DNA of 42,154 nucleotides, from NCBI GenBank assembly GCA_002254365.1, contig NIUT01000055.1, forward strand, positions 19,118-61,271, written 5' to 3'. Shown here piece after piece: positions 1-7,760 of this stretch. The first letter of the stretch is position 1. Every line of letters starts with the position of its first letter. The position numbers and the translations under genes are program-made. The stretch comes from Nitrospira sp. UW-LDO-01. GTDB lineage: Bacteria; Nitrospirota; Nitrospiria; Nitrospirales; Nitrospiraceae. Under the pieces are notes generated by a model that saw nothing but the letters and a program-made list of their open reading frames with translations, was not told the origin of the DNA and made no database searches.

Positions 1-2
1 CA

Positions 3-518
3 CCGGTTTTGCATGAACCTTCGACTTCCCAGAAGGTATTAAGCAGCCGAGACGGAGAACAGGGTGTTCAGGTCAAGGGTGGACGTGATTTGCTGATGCA
101 GTTGTCCCGCTGTTGTAATCCGGTTCCCGGTGATCGGATTTTAGGCTACATCACTCGAGGAAGGGGGCTCACGATCCATTCCGTGGATTGTCCGAATCTG
201 GAGGCCTTGGACTATGACCGAGCTCGGTTGGTGGAGGTGGAATGGGATACCGCTGCGCCCAGCCTTCATGCGGTTAAGATCGCCGTCATCGCCGAAGATA
301 GGACGGGTGTCTTGGCGAATGTTTCTTCGGCGATCGCTGAATGTAAAGCGAATATCAGTCGCGCTGAAATCATCACGCGGGAAGACCGAAAGGCCGAGTT
401 GGATTTTATTGTAGAGGTTGCCGACACGGCTCATCTGAATCGAGTTTTGAAAACCATTGAACGGATTGATGGCGTGATTACGACGCGACGAATTCGGTCG
501 TGGCAACATCGACCCTGA
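3..518 (+). CDS. RelA/SpoT-family (p)ppGpp synthetase/hydrolase, C-terminal fragment
   Basis: This is the 3' end of a gene that starts before the window, so only about 171 C-terminal residues are visible. The segment LMQLSRCCNPVPGD followed by GYITRGRGLTIHSVDCPN is the cysteine-containing zinc-finger/RIS module of long RelA/SpoT homologues. The last ~75 residues (from HAVKIAVIAEDRTGVLANVS) form an ACT domain, and the protein ends normally. These domains regulate the N-terminal hydrolase and synthetase domains, which lie outside the window, by sensing ribosomes or amino acids in the stringent response. The reading frame is open to base 3; the TTG at 9 is an internal codon, not a start. The C-terminal half alone does not separate RelA from Rel/SpoT, so no symbol is given. 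Confidence 0.9.
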   Translation, partial: PVLHEPSTSQKVLSSRDGEQGVQVKGGRDLLMQLSRCCNPVPGDRILGYITRGRGLTIHSVDCPNLEALDYDRARLVEVEWDTAAPSLHAVKIAVIAEDRTGVLANVSSAIAECKANISRAEIITREDRKAELDFIVEVADTAHLNRVLKTIERIDGVITTRRIRSWQHRP

Positions 519-564
519 TGAAGATGTCTTGAGAGGCGATGCGAGCCTGGTATTGCACCAAGCG

Positions 565-1041
565 TTAGGGCTGGCCGAACTGCAATTTTGATCCTTTCTC
601 GATCTTATATCCGTCAACCGTCCCTCCGGCAATCTCCAGGACGTACACCGCGTCATCACTATTCGGGCGATACTGCGGGCAGGAATCATCACTCTTCGTG
701 CAAATGGGCACATTGCGCTCGATGTGCGTCACACGTTTTTTCCCGTCGATCCAGATGAGGTCAAGCGCGATCTTGGTGTTCTTCATCCAGAAGTTCCAGG
801 CCTGGGGCTGGCCAAAGAAAAACAGCATGCCGTGATCTTTTTTGAGATGGTCTCGATACATCAGCCCCACCGAGCGCTTTAACGGCGTGTCGGCGACTTC
901 GGCCTTGAGCGTGATTCCCGATGGCGTTTGAATGGAAACCAGATCGGATCCCGCGGCGCGAGCTGCCTCTCTGTCACTGACAAGGAGTCCACCGGCGGTG
1001 ACGATAGAAAGAGCAAGCCAAACTGAGAGTTTTTGGCGCAT
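565..1041 (-). CDS. Secreted DUF192 family protein
   Basis: A 158-residue protein with an N-terminal signal peptide (MRQKLSVWLALSIVTAGGLL, likely cut after the Ala-rich stretch near residue 30). The rest is a single DUF192 domain. Hallmarks are TPLKRSVGLMYRD, HGMLFFFG, a W-x-F-W-M-K-N-T motif near residue 83, and LDLIWID followed by VLEIAGGTVDGYKI. DUF192 proteins are small, usually exported beta-rich proteins of unknown biochemical function. The extra C-x5-C pair (ICTKSDDSC) in the loop before the last strands could form a disulfide in the periplasm. The gene is convergent with the RelA/SpoT gene. The start codon is ATG with a weak AGGATG-type ribosome site. Confidence 0.88.
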   Translation of the reverse strand: MRQKLSVWLALSIVTAGGLLVSDREAARAAGSDLVSIQTPSGITLKAEVADTPLKRSVGLMYRDHLKKDHGMLFFFGQPQAWNFWMKNTKIALDLIWIDGKKRVTHIERNVPICTKSDDSCPQYRPNSDDAVYVLEIAGGTVDGYKIEKGSKLQFGQP

Positions 1042-1171
1042 CAGGGCATCCTAATGATCGCAACCTTCTCCAGTCAAGAAGGCTGTTTTTGTGAGCGTGG
1101 TACTGGCTGCCATCATGTTGCAATCTTCTCGTGTCTTGTGCGATTCTCCAACCGGATCAAGCGAGGAGCCT

Positions 1172-1357
1172 ATGCAAGAGAAGCGGCGGGTGTTATACAA
1201 AAAAGGCGTGTTCGTGTGCCCTGGATGTCGCCAGTCCTATGTTCAGGAGAAATGGATCGAAGAGTGGCGGATTCGATGTCATCGCTGTACCTATCGTGGA
1301 ACGCTGACCGAAGTGTCGGTGGAAGAGCATATGGAGGAAGAGACATTCCGGCACTGA
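1172..1357 (+). CDS. Small zinc-ribbon protein, unknown function
   Basis: A 61-residue protein with two Cys knuckles, VCPGCRQSY and IRCHRCTYRG, about 23 residues apart, the spacing of a rubredoxin-like zinc ribbon. The ATG at 1172 is chosen because GAGGAG lies directly upstream (1163-1168). The GTG at 1091 would add 27 residues with no matching content. Charged residues dominate the tail (VEEHMEEETFRH). Such stand-alone ribbons usually bind nucleic acid or protein, but nothing here shows the partner. The flavodoxin-like gene follows closely on the same strand, so co-transcription is possible. Confidence 0.6.
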   Translation: MQEKRRVLYKKGVFVCPGCRQSYVQEKWIEEWRIRCHRCTYRGTLTEVSVEEHMEEETFRH

Positions 1358-1392
1358 CCCTCTGACTGTTGTTCTATCTGGACTATCACCCC

Positions 1393-2034
1393 GTGGCGGC
1401 ACTCTACACGCAACGTTCCGCTTCAACCTCCCCTCTGTTTTTCATTGCCATCGTTCTGCTGCTCTTCACTCTCTCTACCGGCTGCGCCTCAAGATCCTGG
1501 GCGGACGAGGCCTCTCCGGTTGTGAAGGTTCTCGTGACTTACCACTCTCTTTCCGGCAATACCGAGCGGATGGCGGAGGCGGTCGTTGAGGGGGCCAAGT
1601 CTGTGCCGAATACCGTGGTGGTGCTCAAACGTGTCAGCCTGGTGACGGCGGAAGATTTGTTCTCCTCCGATGCGGTAATCGTCGGATCACCGGTCTACTG
1701 GTCCAACATGTCCGGAGAGGTCAAGACGTTCTTCGATAATTGGCAGTTCAAGTTCGGCGTGTTTCCTGAGTTCAAAATGAAGAACAAAGTCGGTGCGGCG
1801 TTTGCAACCGGCGGACAAGTCTCCAGTGGCAAGGAAGTCACGATGCTGACGATTCTTGCCGCCATGCTGGGCAATCACATGATCGTAGTGAGCGGCGGGG
1901 GTGCATTCGGAGCATCCGCCACGACAGAAGGCGACAGTCCGGGGATAGACAAGAGCGAACTGGCCGATGCGAGGGCTCTGGGTCAACGAGTCGCAGATGT
2001 GGCCAAACTGATCAGTAGCGCCTCTTCCAAATAA
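1393..2034 (+). CDS. Exported flavodoxin/WrbA-like NAD(P)H:quinone oxidoreductase family protein
   Basis: About 213 residues. After an N-terminal hydrophobic segment (FFIAIVLLLFTLSTGCAS, with a loose lipobox-like LSTGC) comes a flavodoxin fold. VLVTYHSLSGNTERMAEAV is the FMN phosphate-binding loop (S-x-S-G-N-T). GSPVYWSNMSGEVKTFFDNW and AAFATGGQVSSGKE match the WrbA/NADPH-dependent FMN reductase branch. Members of this family reduce quinones by two electrons using FMN. An apparent signal sequence or lipoprotein anchor is unusual, because most relatives are cytosolic. No Shine-Dalgarno is evident; GTG at 1393 is preferred over TTG at 1369, and both give the same signal region. The flavodoxin fold is sure; substrate and location are inferred. 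Confidence 0.82.
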   Translation: MAALYTQRSASTSPLFFIAIVLLLFTLSTGCASRSWADEASPVVKVLVTYHSLSGNTERMAEAVVEGAKSVPNTVVVLKRVSLVTAEDLFSSDAVIVGSPVYWSNMSGEVKTFFDNWQFKFGVFPEFKMKNKVGAAFATGGQVSSGKEVTMLTILAAMLGNHMIVVSGGGAFGASATTEGDSPGIDKSELADARALGQRVADVAKLISSASSK

Positions 2035-2086
2035 ACGAATTCTTGCGCAGACACCTTCCAGCAACAAACATATAGGAGCAATTGGA

Positions 2087-2131
2087 ATGGGGGCGTATCC
2101 GGAGGAAGAGTACTGTGCGTTGAAGGGGTGA
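2087..2131 (+). CDS. Possible 14-codon micro-ORF
   Basis: Between the flavodoxin-like gene and bfd there is a tiny reading frame, MGAYPEEEYCALKG. It starts at ATG 2087, preceded by TAGGAG with 7 bases of spacing, and ends at TGA. It lies antisense to any bfd read-through and 53 bases after the preceding stop. The good ribosome site is the only support; it could be chance or a degraded gene end. Confidence 0.2.
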   Translation: MGAYPEEEYCALKG

Positions 2132-2167
2132 ACGTCTCGGTGCGATTTCAGTAAGAAGACAGGTTGA

Positions 2168-2362
2168 TCACCTCGGGCAGGAGGTGGCGGCTCCTTGCGC
2201 GGCGACCTCGACGAACTCATGGATGTTCTTGGCGCAGCGCCCGCAACAGCCGTGACACTTGAGGTCAAACTTGGCCTTGAGTTGGCTGGGCATCACAATG
2301 CCATTCCGACCGGCGGCTCGGACTTCTGACTCGGTGATTCCTTTGCACAGGCACATGTACAT
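2168..2362 (-). CDS. bfd: Bacterioferritin-associated ferredoxin-like [2Fe-2S] protein
   Basis: A 64-residue protein of the BFD-like [2Fe-2S] family. The N-terminal MYMCLCKGITESEV carries C4 and C6; C40 and C43 sit in CHGCCGRCAKN. Together they give the CxC...CxxC cluster ligands of Bfd. Two more Cys (C36, C39) precede the second pair, which is unusual. Bfd passes electrons to bacterioferritin to release stored iron under iron limitation. The start is fixed by AAGGAG six bases upstream of ATG. A TTGACA-N17-CATACT promoter followed directly by a Fur-box-like palindrome lies upstream, which agrees with iron-repressed expression. No bacterioferritin gene is in the window, so the electron acceptor is inferred from the family. 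Confidence 0.85.
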   Translation of the reverse strand: MYMCLCKGITESEVRAAGRNGIVMPSQLKAKFDLKCHGCCGRCAKNIHEFVEVAAQGAATSCPR

Positions 2363-2384
2363 GGAATTCTCCTTTTTGCGATTA

Positions 2385-2399
2385 TGAGAAGCATTCTCA
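2385..2399 (-). promoter_or_regulatory. Fur box-like operator of bfd
   Basis: On the coding strand of bfd this reads TGAGAATGCTTCTCA, a 7-1-7 inverted repeat with one mismatch. It is close to the classic Fur-recognition form TGAGAATnATTCTCA. It directly abuts the -10 element and lies 23 bases before the bfd start, the expected place for a repressor that blocks RNA polymerase. The bfd family is often iron-regulated, which supports the reading. Confidence 0.65.
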
Positions 2400-2427
2400 G
2401 TATGCCAGATAGTGGATATTCTGTCAA
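2399..2427 (-). promoter_or_regulatory. Sigma70-type promoter of bfd
   Basis: On the minus strand a perfect -35 TTGACA (2427-2422) is followed by a 17-base spacer and CATACT (2404-2399, 4 of 6 to TATAAT). This predicts a leader of about 30 bases before the bfd ATG. The Fur-like palindrome overlaps the -10/start region. Confidence 0.65.
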
Positions 2428-2465
2428 CTCATGCAAAACGCTCTAGCAGGAGGCCTACTTGGTGC

Positions 2466-2495
2466 CCATTTCCGCTTCTCTCTGGTTGGAAATGG
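2466..2495. other. Inverted repeat upstream of rluE
   Basis: CCATTTCC and GGAAATGG are perfect 8-base arms around a 14-base loop, 45 bases before the rluE start. No U-run follows, so it is not a typical terminator. It may be a structured leader of rluE or a protein-binding site; chance cannot be excluded. Confidence 0.3.
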
Positions 2496-2539
2496 ATAGC
2501 AGATGGGATTAAACGATTAGCGTAGCGCTCAAGGTGAGC

Positions 2540-3139
2540 ATGTCTGTTCGCACCATTGCATTCAATAAGCCCTACGGGGTGCTGCCATGTTTTACCGATC
2601 CAGAGGGGAGACCGACGCTGGCGGATTACGTCTCTGTCTCGAATGTCTATGCGGCAGGGCGTCTCGATCAGGACAGCGAGGGATTGATGATTTTGACCTC
2701 GGATGGCGCCCTCGCCCACCGGATTACCGACCCGCAACATAAGCTACCGAAAGTCTACTTGGTGCAGGTTGAACGGATCCCTGTTGAACAAGCAATCACG
2801 CAACTCTCCCAAGGGGTGGTGCTTGCTGGAAAACGAACAAGGCCGGCACAGGTTGTACTATTGCCCCATGAACCAGTGCTACCCGAGCGGCCAGTGCCTA
2901 TCAGATTTCGGAAAAACGTTCCAACCGCCTGGCTGGAAATTACGATCCACGAAGGGATGAATCGGCAGGTTCGTCGCATGACGGCGGCAGTCGGTCATCC
3001 CACCTTGCGGTTGGTGCGCATTGCCATCGGGCCGGTTCGACTCGGCAATCTCAAATCAGGTGAATGGCGTGCGTTACGGGAGAATGACATAACCTCTCTT
3101 CTGACCAGTCGTCACCACTCCTCCTCACCCGACGGATGA
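2540..3139 (+). CDS. rluE: 23S rRNA pseudouridine synthase, RluE type
   Basis: About 199 residues of the RsuA/RluB/E/F pseudouridine synthase family. GRLDQDSEGLMILT holds the catalytic Asp in the family motif GRLD-x-DSEG. IAFNKPYGVLPCFT and the ending EGMNRQVRRMTAAVGHPTLRL are typical. There is no N-terminal S4 domain, and the length and motifs match RluE, which modifies a uridine near the peptidyl-transferase centre of 23S rRNA (U2457 in E. coli). ATG at 2540 is chosen because AAGG lies 5-6 bases upstream; the GTG at 2534 is possible. The last residues (SRHHSSSPDG) are a non-conserved tail. The exact target uridine is by homology only. Confidence 0.87.
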   Translation: MSVRTIAFNKPYGVLPCFTDPEGRPTLADYVSVSNVYAAGRLDQDSEGLMILTSDGALAHRITDPQHKLPKVYLVQVERIPVEQAITQLSQGVVLAGKRTRPAQVVLLPHEPVLPERPVPIRFRKNVPTAWLEITIHEGMNRQVRRMTAAVGHPTLRLVRIAIGPVRLGNLKSGEWRALRENDITSLLTSRHHSSSPDG

Positions 3140-3169
3140 GCCCGTTTCTGTCACCATCAATCTCGCGGC

Positions 3170-4972
3170 TCACATCGTTTCTTCCAGCTGTTCCACCATC
3201 TCCCGGATCGTATCGAACCCTGATTGCCAGAAGACTTCGGATGTCATGTCGACACCGACGGTGGCAAGGATCTGCTGCGGTGACTGCGAGCCGCCGGTGG
3301 CCAAGAGATCCAGATACTTGGGCACGAACGAGGCTCCCTGTTCCTTGTACATGCGGTACAGTGCCAGCACGAGTAAGTTCCCAAAGCTATAGGCGTAGCA
3401 ATAGAACGGGCTGGCGAAAATATGAGGAATCGTCAGCCACTCCCATTGAAATTCATCCGGTACCTTCACAGCCTTTCCAAACTGTTGCCGCAGCTCTTGT
3501 CCATAGGTCTTCGCCAATTGCTCAGCCGTGGCGCCGTCCGCAATCATCTGATGGGCCAGCTTTTCGAATCGAACGAAGTAGGCTTGCCGCAGGACGGTGG
3601 CGTAAATGTCGTCCAATTGGCCCAACAGGAGGCCCTGCTGAACGGCCTTGTTCCGTTCCTGGGACATCAGAGCATCGGAGAGAATGCGTTCCCCGAAGAC
3701 GGATGCGGTTTCCGCCAAGGGGAGAGTTGAATGGAAGGTGAAAGTGGAATGGTCCCTGGCCAGCATGCCATGGACGGCATGGCCGAGTTCATGGGCCATC
3801 GTCGCGATGTCTCGGGCTTCCCCTGTGTAGTTCAGCATGACATAGGGGGTCATGCCTGGAACGATGCTGTAACAGTAGGCCCCACCTAGTTTGCCGGGGC
3901 GTGTTGGGGCGTCGATATGTCGATCGCGGAACACCTGCTCGGCCAAATCAGCCAGACGAGGCGAAAAGCCCCGATAGGCGTCGAGCACCATCGTGATGGC
4001 ATCAGCGTACTGGTACTGTTGGGTTTCTGTCCGGTGTGGCGCGTACAGATGGTATCGGCTCATCGACTTAATTTTGCAGATCTTGGCTTTCAATTTGAAA
4101 TAGGTCTGAAAGATGTCGGCGTTTTTCGCGCAGGACGCCAGCAGGACGTCGACGGCCTGGTCTGGCACGTCGTTGCTGAGGTTGCGACTGGCAATGGGAG
4201 AAGGAAAACTACGAAGTCCGAGGTTTTCGGATTTCAGATCATTCACGAGCGTTTTGTAGATCTCTCCCAACAAGTCGCGCTGGGTTGCAAAAACGCGATA
4301 GAGCTCTTGATAGGCGGCCTGACGGACAGGGGCCTTCGGGTGTCGCACGTAGGTCATCAGCTCTTCCCGATTGACCGTCTTTTTCTTCCCGCCGACGGTC
4401 ATGGTGAACGTGAGTCCGTTGGTTACAAGGTCGTAGAGGGTGTGAACCGCGCTTCGGCCGGTGACGTTTTTGAGGTTGAGGATCTTTTCTTCCGGTTCGG
4501 ACAGGGTATGTGGCTTGAAACGCCGGATGGTCTCCAAGTGATAGCGGAGGTCACCCGCGTCCGCCATCAGACGTGCCGCATTGGCGTCGTCCACGCTTTG
4601 CCACCAGAGTTCGAAAAAAAGCAGCCGATTTGTGAGCTCTGTCAGTTGCTCTTCTACCCGCGTCTTGAGCGAACGTGTTTCGGCGTTTTTTGTGTTTTCG
4701 GAAAACCGTAGATAGGCATAGGCTCCGAGCCGTGAGGCGCCTTGCGCGATCTCCTCGCTGGGATGGAGCAGCGTGAGAAGATCTTGACTGGACATAGAAG
4801 GGGTCAGCGTCGATCGTGCGGCTTCTATTTGTGCGACCTTTGATCCCAGATCCGCCAACTGGGCGTCGATATCGGTCGCTGGGTCATTGACCAGCTGCGT
4901 CAGGTCCCATCGGTCAGGAAATTTCATACGGTTGCGTCTGGTGATACGGGGTGTCGTGGGCGTTCCGGCCAT
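3170..4972 (-). CDS. pepF: M3 family oligoendopeptidase F
   Basis: A 600-residue zinc metallopeptidase. HELGH at residues 394-398 (TMAHELGHAVHG) gives two zinc His ligands and the catalytic Glu. E421 in LAETASVFGE is the third ligand. The helical N-terminal half and the PFYCYAYSFGNLL segment near the C-terminus fit the M3B/PepF branch. The enzyme cleaves short cytosolic peptides, usually 7-17 residues long. The start at 4972 has a perfect AAGGAG six bases upstream. An in-frame open stretch continues further upstream but lacks family content. No signal peptide is present. The gene points away from the unknown pair at 5124-6302 and converges with rluE. Confidence 0.93.
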   Translation of the reverse strand: MAGTPTTPRITRRNRMKFPDRWDLTQLVNDPATDIDAQLADLGSKVAQIEAARSTLTPSMSSQDLLTLLHPSEEIAQGASRLGAYAYLRFSENTKNAETRSLKTRVEEQLTELTNRLLFFELWWQSVDDANAARLMADAGDLRYHLETIRRFKPHTLSEPEEKILNLKNVTGRSAVHTLYDLVTNGLTFTMTVGGKKKTVNREELMTYVRHPKAPVRQAAYQELYRVFATQRDLLGEIYKTLVNDLKSENLGLRSFPSPIASRNLSNDVPDQAVDVLLASCAKNADIFQTYFKLKAKICKIKSMSRYHLYAPHRTETQQYQYADAITMVLDAYRGFSPRLADLAEQVFRDRHIDAPTRPGKLGGAYCYSIVPGMTPYVMLNYTGEARDIATMAHELGHAVHGMLARDHSTFTFHSTLPLAETASVFGERILSDALMSQERNKAVQQGLLLGQLDDIYATVLRQAYFVRFEKLAHQMIADGATAEQLAKTYGQELRQQFGKAVKVPDEFQWEWLTIPHIFASPFYCYAYSFGNLLVLALYRMYKEQGASFVPKYLDLLATGGSQSPQQILATVGVDMTSEVFWQSGFDTIREMVEQLEETM

Positions 4973-5123
4973 GGAGTACTCCTTCAATGCATGAGTCGAA
5001 TAATGGTCGATCATACCATCGGTCTCACGCGAGAAAAGAGAAAAATATGAGATGCTAGGCCGAACGCAGCCGACTGCATTGACGGAGGCGCCGGGAATGT
5101 GACAGGTTTTCGATGTCGTTGCC

Positions 5124-5453
5124 ATGACTGAGCAAGAAATCAATCGCGTGATTCAATACGTGACGGCCAGCACCTCGTATGGAAGAGAGCTGGTCGCCGA
5201 GATTGTGCACACTGGATTAGGTGAACTTGTGACATTGGCCACGCAGTCCAGTCGACATTTTGACCGAGACACGCTCTTGGAGTATGTGTCGCAATGGACC
5301 ATCCGCCGAACCGGTCAGCCTGAATCGCTCGTCCGTGAGGTGTTGGGTTGCGCCGGACGATGGTTGGATGAGGTTTGTGATGAAGTTGTCAAGCGGCCTC
5401 CAGAGACCTTTGGACAGGGGGCGACTGATGAGGGTGATTCAGAGGTTGTCTGA
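5124..5453 (+). CDS. Hypothetical protein, first gene of an unknown pair
   Basis: I do not recognise this 109-residue protein. It is acidic and mostly alpha-helical, with a repeated heptad-like pattern (VIQYVTASTSYGRELVAEIV, TLLEYVSQWTI, VREVLGCAGRWLDEV). It has no signal peptide, membrane segment or clear metal motif. The stop lies 3 bases before the start of the next gene, so the two are very likely co-translated and may act together. The ATG at 5124 has no obvious Shine-Dalgarno. The only context is the divergent oligopeptidase gene. Confidence 0.6.
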   Translation: MTEQEINRVIQYVTASTSYGRELVAEIVHTGLGELVTLATQSSRHFDRDTLLEYVSQWTIRRTGQPESLVREVLGCAGRWLDEVCDEVVKRPPETFGQGATDEGDSEVV

Positions 5454-5456
5454 ATC

Positions 5457-6302
5457 ATGGGACGGTTTCGCCCAAGAAAATCATTTAGGTTAATCGCACC
5501 CCTACGAAGCAGTTCTCCTGAACCGCTCCCGGCTTGGAAGTGGGAAGAGCAGGGGCTTCCTCGCGAGCTGCACGACCGGTGGGATACCCTTCATCGGCAC
5601 TGTTTCGATCCATCAAGTCATTTACGTTTGGGCCGCCTCATCCGTCGATTGACTCATGCTGACTACGGGGTACGGGAATCGGCACTTGCCGAGGTGGAAC
5701 TGGCCACCCAGTTGATTCGAGCCGGGGTTCGCGTCACCTTCTTGCCCGAATCGAGAGCGCGCACAGCGGATCTTGAGTGCCGAATCGGTTGTGAACGGTT
5801 TTTTGTCGAAGTCACCGCCATGGTGGGATCAGCGGAACGGCAACGGTTGCCGTTGCGTGGGCTTGCTCTCGACGAGGCCGTTGGTCAGGAAGAAGATCGC
5901 GGCGTCATCCTCATCCATCGGATTCTGGCGCGCATTCGCCAGAAGGCTAAGCAACTCGCCGACTACTGTGACCCGGTCGTTCTCGGAATCTCGATTCCAC
6001 GAGCTGATCTGCAAGGCGACCGAGCGACCAGGCCGGAAGAGATCTGGCTCGATCTCAAGATGCTGGCCGGGACGGTGACGGTGCTCTTGATGAGCCTTTG
6101 TTCAATCAGTGCGGTGGTGATTTCGTTGTGGGATGTTGAGCCCTTGCCGTCAAAAGCCGCGACCAGATTGGTCAATGTGGAGTTGGTGGAGCGTCCACGG
6201 CACCAGAAGACCCAGCCAAGGGTACGGTTGTTGATTCAGAATCCCCAAGCATTAGCCTCACTCTCAGAACTGCAGAGGGTCTCTATTTGTGAGACATTGT
6301 AA
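5457..6302 (+). CDS. Hypothetical protein, possibly PD-(D/E)xK nuclease-like
   Basis: This 281-residue protein matches no family I can name. The middle has a pattern seen in restriction-endonuclease-like folds: an acidic residue in a helix (E81 in LAEVELATQLI), then a beta strand with VRVTFLPE, D105 in TADLECRIG, a strand ending in E118-V-T (RFFVEVT), and a later helix with lysines (RIRQKAKQLADY, 160-170). The usual E-x-K lysine is Thr, so the basic residue may have moved to the helix or activity may be lost. Later hydrophobic strands (VVLGISIP, VTVLLMSLCSISAVVISLW) complete an alpha/beta core. The tight link to the preceding gene suggests a two-protein unit. The nuclease reading is weak inference from spacing of residues. 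Confidence 0.55.
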   Translation: MGRFRPRKSFRLIAPLRSSSPEPLPAWKWEEQGLPRELHDRWDTLHRHCFDPSSHLRLGRLIRRLTHADYGVRESALAEVELATQLIRAGVRVTFLPESRARTADLECRIGCERFFVEVTAMVGSAERQRLPLRGLALDEAVGQEEDRGVILIHRILARIRQKAKQLADYCDPVVLGISIPRADLQGDRATRPEEIWLDLKMLAGTVTVLLMSLCSISAVVISLWDVEPLPSKAATRLVNVELVERPRHQKTQPRVRLLIQNPQALASLSELQRVSICETL

Positions 6303-6369
6303 TGCTGTCGCATTGCAATTGTTCTGATCGCGAACTGTGAAACGGAAGTCGTCGACGAGGCGCAACATC

Positions 6370-6687
6370 TCAGGAAGACAATGAGCCTTTGAGCATCTCG
6401 AGATTCTTCGTCACCATGGCATCGCCGTTTTTAGTCGAGACCTCGATGCCGGTGGCGCAGACGGCCCGGCATTCGTCGATCTGGTTCAGCTTGTGAAGTG
6501 ACTGCGCCAGTGCAAAGTAGGCGGCTGAATAGGTGGGTTTCACCGTCACACATTGCCGGAGGGCTTTCGCGGCTTCTTCAAAATTCCCATCGTCCATATA
6601 GGCTTTCCCCAAGCCAAACCAGGCCACATCGTCGTGTGGATCGATGGCGAGGACTTTCTTGAGCGGTTCAATTCTTGGATTCGGCAT
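6370..6687 (-). CDS. Small TPR-repeat protein
   Basis: A 105-residue protein made almost wholly of tetratricopeptide repeats. AWFGLGKAYMDDGNFEEAAKAL and AAYFALAQSLHKLNQIDECRAV show the W/Y-G-Y-A-F-A pattern of two full TPRs, flanked by partial repeats. TPR solenoids bind other proteins; no partner is visible. GGAGG six bases before ATG fixes the start. No signal peptide is present, so it is probably cytosolic. It converges with the nuclease-like gene, with a 67-base gap holding no clear terminator. Confidence 0.8.
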   Translation of the reverse strand: MPNPRIEPLKKVLAIDPHDDVAWFGLGKAYMDDGNFEEAAKALRQCVTVKPTYSAAYFALAQSLHKLNQIDECRAVCATGIEVSTKNGDAMVTKNLEMLKGSLSS

Positions 6688-6815
6688 GGTTTTCCTCCGT
6701 GTGAGGACGATAGCAGCGCCGTTGGTACATTGTCTATGAACTTTCTTGCGTGCTAATCTGACGGCATATCAGCTGGAGGTTTCACCTTTTACTTTTCCCG
6801 TTTTGCGACGTCGTC

Positions 6816-7760
6816 ATGGGAAGAACCGGCCTCGTCTATCATCCTGCCTATCTTGAGCATGACATGGGAGCCGGGCATCCGGAATCACCCAACAGGCTTC
6901 GTGCGATCATGCAACGATTAGAGGAGAGTGGGACTGCCGCTCAACTGACTCGCATCGAGCCTCGACGAGCCGAAGATGATTGGATCACACAGGTACATAC
7001 GCCGGCTTATGTGGCGTCGCTGAATCGGCATGCGCCGAAGGACGGACATGTCTCACTCGATCCCGATACATCGATGTCGTCGGGCTCGTTGCCTGCGGCT
7101 TATCTTGCGGCAGGTGGTGCATTGGCGGCGGTCGATGCCATTATGACCCATCAGGTGGACCACGTCTTTTGTGCGGTCAGGCCTCCCGGGCACCATGCCG
7201 AAGCCGGTCGAGCGATGGGGTTTTGCCTCTTCAACAACGTCGCGATCGCCGCGCGCTATGTCCAAAAACAATACGGGCTCACCCGGGTCCTGATCGTCGA
7301 TTGGGACGTACACCATGGCAATGGGACGCAGCATAGTTTTGAGGATGATCCCTCCGTGCTCTTTTTCAGTACGCACCAGTACCCGCATTATCCTGGGACA
7401 GGTCGAGGGACAGAGGGAGGTGAGGGATCTGGGGAAGGATTCACCATCAATGTGCCGATGGAGGCCGGGGAGGGGGACGAGGAGTACCATGCGATCTTCC
7501 TCAAAGCGCTTGTGCCTGCAGCCGATAAGTTCAAGCCGGAGTTTGTCATTATCTCAGCGGGATTCGATGCCCACAAAGACGATCCTTTGGCCAGCATGGG
7601 GCTGACGGAGGCAGGATACACCGATTTGACACACATCGTTGCGGGGATCGCCAAACGCTATGCCAAGGGTCGCATCCTGTCTTCGCTCGAAGGCGGCTAC
7701 AACCTCACTGCGTTGGCCCGTTCCGTAGAGGCCCACATCAAAGCATTGGTAGGATGTTGA
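6816..7760 (+). CDS. Histone deacetylase superfamily hydrolase (AcuC/HDAC-like)
   Basis: 314 residues with the full arginase/deacetylase-fold signature. RPPGHHAEAG (H126, H127 are the catalytic His pair), VDWDVHHGNGTQ (D164 and H166 are zinc ligands) and SAGFDAHKDDPLASM (third Asp ligand near 253) are all present. The length and HPESPNRLRAI start match class II-type bacterial homologues, which deacetylate acetyl-lysine, acetylpolyamine or acetoin-pathway proteins. The substrate cannot be told from sequence. No acs or acu genes are adjacent. The final codons and stop lie inside the left arm of a palindromic repeat (7749-7872), which encodes the last residues. Confidence 0.92.
   Translation: MGRTGLVYHPAYLEHDMGAGHPESPNRLRAIMQRLEESGTAAQLTRIEPRRAEDDWITQVHTPAYVASLNRHAPKDGHVSLDPDTSMSSGSLPAAYLAAGGALAAVDAIMTHQVDHVFCAVRPPGHHAEAGRAMGFCLFNNVAIAARYVQKQYGLTRVLIVDWDVHHGNGTQHSFEDDPSVLFFSTHQYPHYPGTGRGTEGGEGSGEGFTINVPMEAGEGDEEYHAIFLKALVPAADKFKPEFVIISAGFDAHKDDPLASMGLTEAGYTDLTHIVAGIAKRYAKGRILSSLEGGYNLTALARSVEAHIKALVGC

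Noticed and set aside
3917-4711. 264-codon plus-strand open frame inside the M3 peptidase gene
   Set aside because: It is the antisense frame of pepF, which has HELGH, a perfect ribosome site and family-wide similarity.
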